A DNA stretch of 64,000 nt, taken from Nitrospira sp. (GTDB lineage: Bacteria > Nitrospirota > Nitrospiria > Nitrospirales > Nitrospiraceae). Made by a program: the position numbers and the translations under genes. Below, piece by piece: positions 46,142-54,536 of the stretch; within the stretch, counting starts at the first letter, position 1; the number at the start of each line of letters is the position of its first letter. Under the pieces are notes generated by a model. It made no database searches. It was not told the DNA's origin and worked only from the letters and a program-made list of their open reading frames with translations. The stretch lies in NCBI GenBank assembly GCA_013140455.1, contig JABFSU010000044.1, forward strand, positions 29,262 through 93,261, read 5' to 3'.

Positions 46142-48319
46142 TTATTTTTCCTGCCACGCCCGAATACGCCGCGCCGAGATCACCCCGTCGACGCGTTCAA
46201 TCGCCTTGAGCACATGATTGATGTGCTTCGTGTCATTGACTTCAACCACGAAATCCAATACTGCCTTCCGGTCTTCACGCGTGGCGATTTCCGCCCGGCT
46301 GATATTCGCATGACATTCCGCAATCGCCGATGACACATTGGCCAGCACCCCGGTCTTGTCGACCGCCATCACCGACACTTTCACCGGGTGTAACCCCGGC
46401 GTCGCCGTATCCCATTCCACCTCGACCAGCCGTTCACGATCATAGTCCAGCGCTTCCAGATTAGGGCAATCGACCGAGTGGATCGTCAACCCGCGCCCGC
46501 GGGTAATGTAGCCGAGAATCCGATCCCCCGGCACCGGATTACAGCAACGGGAAAGCTGCATGAGCAAATCGCGCGCCCCTTTGACGCGTACGCCTTTGTC
46601 GTCGGATTTGCCGACCGGAGTCTTCGGCGTCGAAACCGGCTCCGCGACCGGCACAGAGGCCCCAGCCGACGGCGCCACCAGCTTCGCGATCACCTCTGCC
46701 GTTGCAAGATGGCCGAATCCTACCGCCGCCATCAGTTCATCGAGCGTGTCATGCCCGAGCTGCCGCGCCACCTCCAACAATTGCTCCGACCGGAGCATCT
46801 GGGCCGGCGCGAACGCGTGGCGCCGCAATTCCGATTCCAGCAGCCGCCGCCCGATATCGATGCTGCGCGTTTGCTCTTCGGCTTTGACCCAATGTTTGAT
46901 TTTCGTTTTGGCGCGGGAGGTCCGGACGAACTTGAGCCAGTCCTTATGCGGCGTCTGGTTCGGCGACGTCAGAATTTCAACCGTGTCTCCGCTCGTCACC
47001 TGATGCTTCAACGGCACAATCTTGCCGTTGACCTTGGCCCCCACGCAATGATCACCGACTTCCGTGTGAATGGCATAGGCAAAGTCGACCGGCGTCGAGC
47101 CCTTCGGCAGTTCCTTCACGATTCCCTTGGGCGTAAAGACATAGACCACGTCGTGAAACAGCTCGAGCTTGACGGAGTCCATGAACTGGCGATTGTCCGG
47201 CAGATCAGTGTGCCACTCGACAAACTGGCGCAACCAGCCGAACGCCTTGTTGTCCTTCTCAGCAACCTTGCCCTGTTCCTTATATTTCCAATGCGCCGCA
47301 ATCCCGTATTCGGCTACGCGATGCATTTCGTCGGTTCGAATTTGGAATTCGACGTGCTCGCCCTTCGGTCCGACTACCGTCGTGTGCAGGGATTGATAGA
47401 GGTTGGATTTGGGAATTGCGATGTAGTCCTTGAACCGGCCGGGAAGCGGGCGCCAGAGCGAATGGATCACCCCCAGCAAGGCGTAGCAGTTCATCTTCGT
47501 ATCGGTGATGATCCGCAAGGCGGTGAGGTCGTAGACTTCCTCAAAAGAAATATCCTGCTTGTTCATCTTCTGATAAATGCCGTACAGATGCTTCGGACGT
47601 CCGTACACCGTCCCCTGCAACCCGACATCGGTCAGCGCCTTTTCGACCAGATCGCGCACTTCTTGAATGTACTGCTCCCGGTCTTCATCACGCTTGGCGA
47701 CGCGCACCCGGAGCATTTCGTACACGTCGGGCTTGAGATGTTTGAGGCACAAGTCCTCCAGCTCGTTCTTCACCCACCCAATCCCGATCCGGTTCGCAAG
47801 CGGGGCGTAAATCTCCAGGGTCTCCTGGGCAATTTCCTGGCGCTTCGCCTCACTCAAATGTTCCAGAGTCCGCATATTATGGAGACGATCGGCCAGCTTG
47901 ATGATGACGACGCGGATATCGTCCGCCATCGACAGCACCATCTTGCGAAAATTCTCCGCCTGCTTCTCTTCATAGCTCCGGAACGTGATCTTGCCGATCT
48001 TGGTCACTCCGTCGACCAGATGGACCACCTCTTTCCCGAACTCGCGCTCCAGCTCAGCCGGCGTCGCCACCGTATCTTCCAATGTATCGTGCAACAGTCC
48101 CGCAACCACCGCCGCCACATCCGTTTTGAGCAATGTCAGCACGCCGGCCACCGCAACCGGATGTTGCACATACGGCTCGCCGGAACGGCGCGTTTGCCCC
48201 TCATGCGCTTTTGCAGAAAAGTCGTAGGCCTTACGCACCAGGCTGAGATCGGCCTCAGGCTGATAGCTCCGCACGCGGTCGAGGAGTTGATCGATATCGG
48301 TAACGGTTTCGTAGACCAT
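46142..48319 (-). CDS. rel: Bifunctional (p)ppGpp synthetase/hydrolase (Rel/SpoT family)
   Basis: This 725-residue stringent-response enzyme has an N-terminal HD hydrolase domain with LLHDTLEDT and an intact His-Asp site, a synthetase domain with GRFKDYIAIPKSNLYQSLHT (RxKD type, as in bifunctional enzymes), TGS (VFTPKGIVKELPKGSTPVDFA), a zinc-finger/RIS region with RCCNPVPGDRI, and a C-terminal ACT domain. It makes and degrades (p)ppGpp in response to nutrient stress. It follows recJ after 7 nt. Confidence 0.95.
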   Translation of the reverse strand: MVYETVTDIDQLLDRVRSYQPEADLSLVRKAYDFSAKAHEGQTRRSGEPYVQHPVAVAGVLTLLKTDVAAVVAGLLHDTLEDTVATPAELEREFGKEVVHLVDGVTKIGKITFRSYEEKQAENFRKMVLSMADDIRVVIIKLADRLHNMRTLEHLSEAKRQEIAQETLEIYAPLANRIGIGWVKNELEDLCLKHLKPDVYEMLRVRVAKRDEDREQYIQEVRDLVEKALTDVGLQGTVYGRPKHLYGIYQKMNKQDISFEEVYDLTALRIITDTKMNCYALLGVIHSLWRPLPGRFKDYIAIPKSNLYQSLHTTVVGPKGEHVEFQIRTDEMHRVAEYGIAAHWKYKEQGKVAEKDNKAFGWLRQFVEWHTDLPDNRQFMDSVKLELFHDVVYVFTPKGIVKELPKGSTPVDFAYAIHTEVGDHCVGAKVNGKIVPLKHQVTSGDTVEILTSPNQTPHKDWLKFVRTSRAKTKIKHWVKAEEQTRSIDIGRRLLESELRRHAFAPAQMLRSEQLLEVARQLGHDTLDELMAAVGFGHLATAEVIAKLVAPSAGASVPVAEPVSTPKTPVGKSDDKGVRVKGARDLLMQLSRCCNPVPGDRILGYITRGRGLTIHSVDCPNLEALDYDRERLVEVEWDTATPGLHPVKVSVMAVDKTGVLANVSSAIAECHANISRAEIATREDRKAVLDFVVEVNDTKHINHVLKAIERVDGVISARRIRAWQEK

Positions 48320-48326
48320 CGACGCG

Positions 48327-50024
48327 TTACTCCCTAGCCGTCGCGCGCATATCCCGGATGCGCAATTGAATGCGGTCATGCCCGTTCCAGTGATTGATCT
48401 CGGGCGTGAAGGCCAGATCCACCGGCTGGCTGAGCGTCAGGCCCTGCTCCGACAACGACTTCATGCCGAACCCGATACTGTCGAACGGCAGCGACCGCCC
48501 TTGGCGGACCGTCATCTTCAAATGTTTCTCGCCGACGACGCGTGCTTCCATGATCGCCAGGCCTTTCACCGCAAACATCGGTTCAGGGTTCCCGGCGCCG
48601 AATGGATGCAGCGATCCGATTTCCTGGATGAGGCGCATATTCACGTCCGTCAGCGAGACTTCGGAGTCGAGATGCAGGGTAGGAACGGCATTCCCGGTAG
48701 AAGACCAGGCTCCCGCCACCGCCGCAAACCGCCCCTGGAACTCCGGCAAGCGGGATTCGTGAATCGTCATGCCCGCTGCGCTGGGGTGCCCACCGAACGC
48801 TACGAGCAAATCCTTGCACGAGGCCAAGGCTTGATAGAGGTCGAAGCCTGGAATGGTCCTGGCTGAACCTTTGCCGATCCCCTGCTCATCGATGGCCATC
48901 ACAATCGCCGGACGATGATATCGCTCCATCAACCGCGCCGCTACAATGCCGACCACGCCGAGATGCCAACCACGGGAGGCCAGGACGATCGCCGGCGGCA
49001 CCTCGCCATCCCCGAGCGCCGCGACCGCCTCTCGCATAATCTCTGCTTCAAGATCCTGCCGGCGACGATTGAGCTGTTCAAGCTCTTGCGCGAGTTGCAT
49101 CGCCTCCGATTCGGACTCGGTCGTCAGCAACTGCACGCCTTTAATCGCATGGTCCAGCCGCCCGGCCGCGTTCAACCTGGGCCCGAGCTTGAATCCCACC
49201 GTTTCCGAAGTACACTCACGAGTGACTCCGGCAACCTGTTTCAACGCACGGATCCCGCAGCGCGACCCGCGCGACAGTTGGCGCAACCCTTCCTGGACAA
49301 ACCCCCGATTCTCATCCTGCAACGGCACCACGTCGGCGATCGTCGATAAGGCCACCAGATCCAGCAGCGAATCGAGCGCCACCGTTCCCTGACCGTAGCG
49401 CTGCCGATAGGCATCGGCCACCTTGTAGGCCAGTCCGCCGGAGCAGAGCCCGCGGAACGGATAGCGCGCCTCCCGCCTGTGCGGATTCATGACCGCCAAC
49501 GCCGGCGGCATCTGCTCATCGGTTTGATGATGGTCTGTGACGATGACATCCATGCCGAGCTGATTAGCGACAGCAATTTCATGATGTGAGGTGGTCCCGC
49601 AATCCGAGGTCACCAGCAGCTTCACCCCCTCTGCAGCCAGCGCACGCACCGCCCCTTCATTCAACCCGTATCCTTCCCGAACCCGGTGAGGCACATAGGC
49701 CTGCGCGTTGGCCCCGAGTCCGCGGAAAAACGAATAGTAAATGCTGGTGGCCGACATTCCATCGACGTCATAGTCGCCATAGAAACAGACCCGCTCTCCA
49801 TGTTGCACAGCATAGTGCAATCGATCGATGGCCGCTTCGATGTCGGGGATCAAAAAAGGATCGTGCGCACGGAGCGGAGTCATCCAGGCGGTGGCCTCAT
49901 CGGGCGTGGTGACGCCGCGCGCCAACAGTAGGCCTGCGGTCGCAGGCGAGATCGACAAGGCCCGGGCCAGTGTCGCCCGCCGGTCGGGATCGATATCACG
50001 AAACACCCAGAGCTTAGACGTCAT
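48327..50024 (-). CDS. recJ: Single-stranded-DNA exonuclease RecJ
   Basis: This 565-residue protein has the DHH nuclease motifs: CFYGDYDVDGMSAT, SDCGTTSH, VIVTDHHQTDE and LVALSTIADVVPLQD, and the DHHA1 motif FGGHPSAAGMTI, followed by the C-terminal OB-fold. It degrades single-stranded DNA 5' to 3' in recombination and mismatch repair. I placed the start at the ATG at 50024 with GAGG five bases upstream. The same frame extends to 50468, but that part overlaps pup. Confidence 0.94.
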   Translation of the reverse strand: MTSKLWVFRDIDPDRRATLARALSISPATAGLLLARGVTTPDEATAWMTPLRAHDPFLIPDIEAAIDRLHYAVQHGERVCFYGDYDVDGMSATSIYYSFFRGLGANAQAYVPHRVREGYGLNEGAVRALAAEGVKLLVTSDCGTTSHHEIAVANQLGMDVIVTDHHQTDEQMPPALAVMNPHRREARYPFRGLCSGGLAYKVADAYRQRYGQGTVALDSLLDLVALSTIADVVPLQDENRGFVQEGLRQLSRGSRCGIRALKQVAGVTRECTSETVGFKLGPRLNAAGRLDHAIKGVQLLTTESESEAMQLAQELEQLNRRRQDLEAEIMREAVAALGDGEVPPAIVLASRGWHLGVVGIVAARLMERYHRPAIVMAIDEQGIGKGSARTIPGFDLYQALASCKDLLVAFGGHPSAAGMTIHESRLPEFQGRFAAVAGAWSSTGNAVPTLHLDSEVSLTDVNMRLIQEIGSLHPFGAGNPEPMFAVKGLAIMEARVVGEKHLKMTVRQGRSLPFDSIGFGMKSLSEQGLTLSQPVDLAFTPEINHWNGHDRIQLRIRDMRATARE

Positions 50025-50202
50025 CCATGCCTCGGTACGGGCTACAGGCGAATAGGGGCAACGGGTCGGATACCGCGGATGGTAAATGCTCACCATCCCT
50101 TTGTCAAACCATGCAAAAACGGTCGACACAGAGAAGACCGGAGGCGGATCATGTACCGAACGGAGAGGACAATGAGGCCAGCGGAGTGAGGGAAATGAAG
50201 AA

Positions 50203-50236
50203 GGGGGAACGCGAACCGGTCGTTCGCTATTCCCCC
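50203..50236 (-). terminator. Hairpin terminator overlapping the 3' end of pup
   Basis: The two-part stem pairs GGGGGAA (50203-50209) with TTCCCCC (50230-50236), and GCGAAC (50211-50216) with GTTCGC (50222-50227), around a 5-nt loop. On the minus strand a T-rich stretch (TTCTTCATTT) follows. The 5' arm contains the last Gly-Glu codons and stop of pup, so the coding end is also terminator. Confidence 0.65.
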
Positions 50237-50424
50237 CCTTTTTGCACGTAGTTCTTGACGAACTCTTCAGCGTTCTTTTCGAGGACCTCGTCGATCTCAT
50301 CGACGAGCTTGTCGATATCTTCCGTGAGCTTCTTCCCGGTCTCAACGACCTTCGGATTCGCCTTGACCTCGTCTTTCGACTGAGGCTCGCGTTTCGGCTC
50401 CTGCTTGCGCTCCTGTTTTTCCAT
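50227..50424 (-). CDS. pup: Prokaryotic ubiquitin-like protein Pup
   Basis: This 65-residue protein matches Pup: a Lys/Glu-rich disordered N-terminus, then the helical region KKLTEDIDKLVDEIDEVLEK and the end EEFVKNYVQKGGE. Mycobacterial Pup ends in VRAYVQKGGQ, so the match at the Mpa-binding helix and C-terminus is close. The terminal residue is Glu, the ready form for PafA ligation, needing no deamidation. GGGAGG lies seven bases before the ATG. It is encoded about 45 kb from mpa-dop-prcBA-pafA, upstream of recJ and rel on the same strand. Confidence 0.93.
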   Translation of the reverse strand: MEKQERKQEPKREPQSKDEVKANPKVVETGKKLTEDIDKLVDEIDEVLEKNAEEFVKNYVQKGGE

Positions 50425-50473
50425 CCGAGCACCTCCCGTAGTTCAGGGAAACTCTCGTGGACCAGCACGGCGC

Positions 50474-50519
50474 GTGATCCCTTGCGATCACCTTACCCTA
50501 GGGTTATTTCAGCCGTCAA
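50474..50519 (-). promoter_or_regulatory. Promoter of pup with two dyad symmetries
   Basis: On the minus strand TTGACG (50519-50514) and TAAGGT (50495-50490) are 18 nt apart; the -10 match is weak. A perfect palindrome ACCCTAGGGT (50495-50504) lies in the spacer. GTGATC-N6-GATCAC (50474-50491) covers the expected transcription start. Both could be operators. Confidence 0.4.
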
Positions 50520-50528
50520 GCCAAGCAG

Positions 50529-50586
50529 AGAATCGTGTGGCGATTCTTCGCTTTCGTGGCTCACGACCGTCTGATCATGAACCACG
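50529..50586. repeat. Two inverted repeats downstream of hppA
   Basis: AGAATCG/CGATTCT (50529-50535 and 50541-50547) has a 5-nt loop. A second stem pairs CGTGGCTCA (50555-50563) with TGAACCACG (50578-50586), with one mismatch or wobble. The second lies 13 nt after the hppA stop and could end its transcript, though there is no T-run. Confidence 0.45.
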
Positions 50587-50598
50587 AAGGTCGAAACC

Positions 50599-52653
50599 CT
50601 ATTTCACAATGAGCGACACGATCAACAACGCCACAATGTTGATGACTTTGATCATCGGATTGATCGCCGGACCAGCTGTATCCTTGTAGGGATCGCCGAC
50701 CGTATCGCCTGTCACCGCCGCCTTGTGCGTGTCTGTCCCCTTCTTCCCCTGCTCTTCAATATACTTCTTGGCATTGTCCCAGGCGCCACCGCCGCTCGTC
50801 ATCGAGATCGCCACGAACAAACCGGTAACAATACTGCCGACCAGCATGCCGCCCAACGCTTGCGGACCAAGAATCACACCGACCAGAATCGGGGAGATCA
50901 CGGGGATTAAGCCCGGCACCATCATCTTCTTGATCGCCGCCTGCGTCACGATATCCACGCAGGTTCCATATTCCGGCTTGCCGGTTCCCTCCATGATGCC
51001 CTTGATCGTCCGGAACTGGCGCCGCACTTCTTCCACCACAAGACCGGCCGCCTCTCCCACCGCTTTCATACAGAGGGCTCCGAAGATGAAAGGAAGCATC
51101 CCCCCCAGAAAGAGTCCGACCAGAACAGAAGGATTGGAAAGATCGAACGTGCTCGCTCCGGCCCCTTTGGCGACCTCACGCGCATATTCGGCAAACAAAA
51201 CCACCGCCGCAAGACCGGCCGACCCGATCGCGTAGCCCTTCGTGACCGCTTTGGTCGTATTCCCGACCGCATCCAATGGATCGGTGATGTCCCGCACCTC
51301 TTTGCCGAGGTGAGCCATCTCCGCGATACCGCCGGCATTGTCCGTGATCGGACCGAACGCATCGATTGCCACCACGATACCCGCCATCGATAGCATCGAT
51401 ACCGCCGCGACCGCCACGCCATACAAACCACCCGAGGCCGCGCCGCCGCAGATCGAATAGCTCGTCAGAATCGCGCCCCCGATCACTACCACTGGTAAGG
51501 CCGTCGCCTCCATTCCAACTGCAAGCCCTGCGATGATGTTCGTCGCATGGCCCGTTTCACTGGCCTTGGCAATAGCCTTCACCGGCGCATAGCTCTTGGA
51601 GGTGTAATAGTCAGTAATAAAGACCAGCGCCAGCGTCACCGCCAAGCCGATCAACGCCGCCAGGTAGTAACTCATTCCACTCACGCCACCCACGCCGGCC
51701 ATGATCGTGTTCGTCACGGGGTAGAATGCAACCGCAGCAATACCGCCCGCCACGAACAGGCCCTTGTAGAGCGCCGGCATGATCTCGCCGCCAGGGCTCA
51801 CCTTCACGAAAAGAATCCCGATGATCGTCGCGAAGATCGTCACACCGCCGAGGGCGAGCGGATAGAGAATCGGCGCACTGTTCCCATTGAATAAGGTGAA
51901 CGCCAAGACCATCGCCGCCACCGTCGTCACTGCGTAGGTTTCGAAGAGGTCCGCGGCCATACCGGCGCAATCACCGACGTTGTCACCCACGTTATCTGCG
52001 ATGACCGCCGGATTGCGGGGATCGTCTTCCGGAATACCCGCTTCGACCTTCCCGACGAGATCCGCGCCCACGTCCGCCGCTTTGGTATAGATGCCGCCGC
52101 CGACTCGCGCAAAGACTGAAATCAGGCTGCCGCCGAATCCAAGACTCAGCAACGCATGAATCGCCTTCTCCTGTCCCGCAATCTGCGTAGCTACCGTGTA
52201 GAAGAGGGTAATGGCCAGCAGGCCTAACCCGATCAGCAACAGCCCAGTCACTGCGCCGCCACGGAATGCCACGGTCAGCGCTGCGTTCATCCCTTTATGA
52301 GCCGCCTGAGCTGTCCGGACGTTCGCCCGCACCGCGATGACCATGCCCACATAGCCGGCCAGCGATGACGCGCCGGCGCCGATCAAGAATCCGATTGCCG
52401 TCAAGAGCCCGAATTTATCCGAGAACGCCCCCGCTCCCCACAACATGACGAAGAGCACGGCGGCAACGACGCCGACGGTTCGATATTGTCGATTCAGATA
52501 GGCACTCGCGCCTTCTTGAATCGCCTTGGCGATTTCCTGCATTTTGGGATTACCGGCGTCGAGTTTGAACACCCACATGGCCAGATAAAGACCGTAGGCA
52601 ATGCCGGTGACGGCTGCGATCAATGCAAAGGTAACGATGGCTGAGTCGCTCAC
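50599..52653 (-). CDS. hppA: K+-independent H+-translocating membrane pyrophosphatase
   Basis: This 684-residue protein has about 16 transmembrane helices and the pyrophosphate-binding motifs [31 protein letters not shown] and the C-terminal [11 protein letters not shown] and [18 protein letters not shown]. The K+-dependence site reads GNTTKA (Lys), marking the K+-independent class, which pumps H+ rather than Na+. It conserves energy from pyrophosphate, useful for an organism with a low energy yield. The start is GTG with AGGAGG about eight bases upstream. Confidence 0.95.
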   Translation of the reverse strand: MSDSAIVTFALIAAVTGIAYGLYLAMWVFKLDAGNPKMQEIAKAIQEGASAYLNRQYRTVGVVAAVLFVMLWGAGAFSDKFGLLTAIGFLIGAGASSLAGYVGMVIAVRANVRTAQAAHKGMNAALTVAFRGGAVTGLLLIGLGLLAITLFYTVATQIAGQEKAIHALLSLGFGGSLISVFARVGGGIYTKAADVGADLVGKVEAGIPEDDPRNPAVIADNVGDNVGDCAGMAADLFETYAVTTVAAMVLAFTLFNGNSAPILYPLALGGVTIFATIIGILFVKVSPGGEIMPALYKGLFVAGGIAAVAFYPVTNTIMAGVGGVSGMSYYLAALIGLAVTLALVFITDYYTSKSYAPVKAIAKASETGHATNIIAGLAVGMEATALPVVVIGGAILTSYSICGGAASGGLYGVAVAAVSMLSMAGIVVAIDAFGPITDNAGGIAEMAHLGKEVRDITDPLDAVGNTTKAVTKGYAIGSAGLAAVVLFAEYAREVAKGAGASTFDLSNPSVLVGLFLGGMLPFIFGALCMKAVGEAAGLVVEEVRRQFRTIKGIMEGTGKPEYGTCVDIVTQAAIKKMMVPGLIPVISPILVGVILGPQALGGMLVGSIVTGLFVAISMTSGGGAWDNAKKYIEEQGKKGTDTHKAAVTGDTVGDPYKDTAGPAINPMIKVINIVALLIVSLIVK

Positions 52654-52931
52654 GGGATACCCTCCTAGTGGTTAAACGACCGTTGAATGTCGCTCAATTC
52701 CCCGTGGCTTCAACCCATCCGAAGGACACTTCGAGAAGAAGTCCGCAGGGTGGTGCAGGTGCCGCTATGGTGCTAACTAGCCGAAAAACTTGGCTAGTCT
52801 ATACAGATGGCTGAAAGGGATCAAGGTGAAAGATGGGAGAAATAGCAAGAAAAACAACCTGCTGAAAGTCTACTCTGTGGTTTGCGGTAGAAAACGAGAC
52901 TTGCTATAGTCCGCGCTGGTGGAGAGCTGTT
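52654..52931. other. Intergenic region between hppA and the small plus-strand gene
   Basis: This 278-nt gap holds the hppA upstream region and the promoter of the small gene at 52932. A 7-bp inverted repeat ACTAGCC/GGCTAGT (52776-52782 and 52792-52798) with a 9-nt spacer lies in the middle and could bind a regulator. I see no gene. Confidence 0.4.
52882..52910 (+). promoter_or_regulatory. Promoter of the 52932 gene
   Basis: TTGCGG (52882-52887) and TATAGT (52905-52910) are 17 nt apart, giving a leader of about 15 nt before the ATG, with GGAG nearby. Confidence 0.5.
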
Positions 52932-53186
52932 ATGGGATTTGAACCGAACTACATCGTGATCGACGGACAGACGTTCAGCAAGGTCAAGCTCGCGTTGGAC
53001 AACCACGTCTACAAGAACTGCCAGATCGACGATTGCGATCTCTACTACAGCGGCGGGCAATATGAACTGCTCGATACCCACGTGACGAATTCACGCCTGG
53101 TCCTCAATCATCCCGCCAAGGGCATCTACAACGCCCTGCAGATCTTCAAGATGAAATCGCCGAGTTCCAAGGTCATCTTCGACTAG
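52932..53186 (+). CDS. Small hypothetical protein
   Basis: This 84-residue protein has no signal peptide. The middle, NCQIDDCDLYYSGGQYELLD and THVTNSRLVLN, alternates polar and hydrophobic residues like a short right-handed beta-helix coil, but no family is recognised. GGAG lies eight bases before the ATG, and a promoter is seen upstream, so I believe it is real. Confidence 0.65.
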   Translation: MGFEPNYIVIDGQTFSKVKLALDNHVYKNCQIDDCDLYYSGGQYELLDTHVTNSRLVLNHPAKGIYNALQIFKMKSPSSKVIFD

Positions 53187-53193
53187 TATCCTT

Positions 53194-53263
53194 CGTATCT
53201 CGCGAAGCGTCGTTCGTCTCGCGCGCGCGTATGGAGACCGTTTGGCCTCCGCCACGAGATACG
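53194..53263. repeat. Long-spaced inverted repeat between convergent genes
   Basis: CGTATCTCG (53194-53202) and CGAGATACG (53255-53263) are perfect arms 52 nt apart. Inner partial dyads (GGAGACC...GGCCTCC, and CGCGA...TCGCG) suggest a branched hairpin. It lies between the convergent small gene and pentaheme cytochrome gene. It could be a REP-like element or a bidirectional terminator. Confidence 0.5.
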
Positions 53264-53268
53264 GCTGG

Positions 53269-54510
53269 CTACCTATTAACCGGAATGTTCTCGGTGCGTT
53301 TCACGATGTCGATCGCCTGGAAGACCGGATCTTGCGATCCCTTGGAGGCTTCGGCTTCGACACGCTGGAGGAACGGTGTGGGACCGGTGATCGGCGCGTA
53401 GTTGAGCGTCACATCGACGTCGAAGGTCTTCGTATCTTTCGGCGTAGGGAAGGTAAAGATTTCGACTCGCGTTTCGTCCGGCTTTAAGACCGTGTCTTCA
53501 AGCACTTTCGCCGCCTCAAAATCAAAGACGGTCTTCTGGCCCTTGGCGTCGGCATAGGTCCGGCCATAGATCCGCTTGTCAGCGAACACCGTCCTCAGAT
53601 TTTTCCCTTTGATGTCGAGATCCAACACCACCGACGCCCAGGCCGGATGGGTAGTTGGCAGGTTATGCGGCACGAGGCTTTGCACTTTCACCGTGACGGT
53701 CGTCTTGTCCCCGTCGATCTTGGTCTGCACATCCAGCTTCGCCGCTTCCTGCCGTAGCTTGCCGATGCGCCCGGGGAAGGTATGGTTGGCAACCTTACGC
53801 TTCTTCTCTCCGTTGGCCGACTCCCCGACCTGTTCGGGCATGTGGCAGCTCTGACACTCTTTGCCGGACTTCACCGCCTGGCTCTGCTCATAGCTCCCCA
53901 ACAAATCGTTGGCCTTGCCCAGATTCGCCGCAGAAGGCACGGACTGGTGGCAGTTCAGACAGAGATCGGACTTCTGAAACAGGCCCAGCTCCATCGATTG
54001 ATGCGCGAGATTCTGGACGAAATCTTTGTAGGGCCCATAGAGCGTCTTGCTGCCCAGTTCGTACTTCGGTTCCGGCGGATGCTTCGCCCGATCAACCTGC
54101 TTGATCAAATGGCATTGCGCACAGGCGACACCATCCAATGAAGGATCTCCCGCCTTGGCCTGATCGACAAAGAGCTGGGCCTGATCCGGAAACTCACGCA
54201 CGTGGGGCGCGTGACAGCGAAAGCACATCGCCTTATCTTTGCCTGCGGAAGAATTCAGATACGCATCCAGCGAAGCACGGAAGGCCGGCGAATGAATCGA
54301 CTTGGAGAGCGGAGAGGTTTCCCACTCTTCAAACACGCGCTCATGACAACGCTTGCACTTACTGGAGCTCGGAAAAGCCTTTTCGATCACAGCCTGAGAC
54401 TTGGCATCCTGCGCATATAAGCCGGGCTCGCCACCGCTCCAGACCGCCAGAGCACCGATAAGCACTGCGATACCAACGACTACCTGCTTCATGCGCCTGG
54501 ATAACCCCAC
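53269..54510 (-). CDS. Periplasmic pentaheme cytochrome c (second of pair)
   Basis: This 413-residue protein has a signal peptide (VVVGIAVLIGALAVWSGG) and five CxxCH motifs: CKRCH, CFRCH, CAQCH, CLNCH and CQSCH. The last 170 residues have no heme motif and look like a beta-rich domain. LGSKTLYGPYKD lies between the third and fourth motifs, as in its neighbour (GKTLYGPF). I chose the GTG at 54510 because AAGGGA lies eight bases upstream; an ATG at 54492 would be six codons shorter. Last gene of the redox cluster. It probably shuttles electrons in the periplasm. Confidence 0.85.
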   Translation of the reverse strand: MGLSRRMKQVVVGIAVLIGALAVWSGGEPGLYAQDAKSQAVIEKAFPSSSKCKRCHERVFEEWETSPLSKSIHSPAFRASLDAYLNSSAGKDKAMCFRCHAPHVREFPDQAQLFVDQAKAGDPSLDGVACAQCHLIKQVDRAKHPPEPKYELGSKTLYGPYKDFVQNLAHQSMELGLFQKSDLCLNCHQSVPSAANLGKANDLLGSYEQSQAVKSGKECQSCHMPEQVGESANGEKKRKVANHTFPGRIGKLRQEAAKLDVQTKIDGDKTTVTVKVQSLVPHNLPTTHPAWASVVLDLDIKGKNLRTVFADKRIYGRTYADAKGQKTVFDFEAAKVLEDTVLKPDETRVEIFTFPTPKDTKTFDVDVTLNYAPITGPTPFLQRVEAEASKGSQDPVFQAIDIVKRTENIPVNR

Positions 54511-54536
54511 GTCACAATCCCTTTTCAACAATCGTC

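Noticed and set aside
46478..48337. Long plus-strand frame of 619 codons opposite rel/spoT
   Set aside because: It is antisense to a clear Rel/SpoT enzyme and has His/Arg-rich low-information composition typical of shadow frames.
50025..50468. N-terminal extension of RecJ in the same frame (713 residues)
   Set aside because: It overlaps pup and its terminator, is Arg/Ser-rich without family similarity, and the ATG at 50024 has a good ribosome-binding site.
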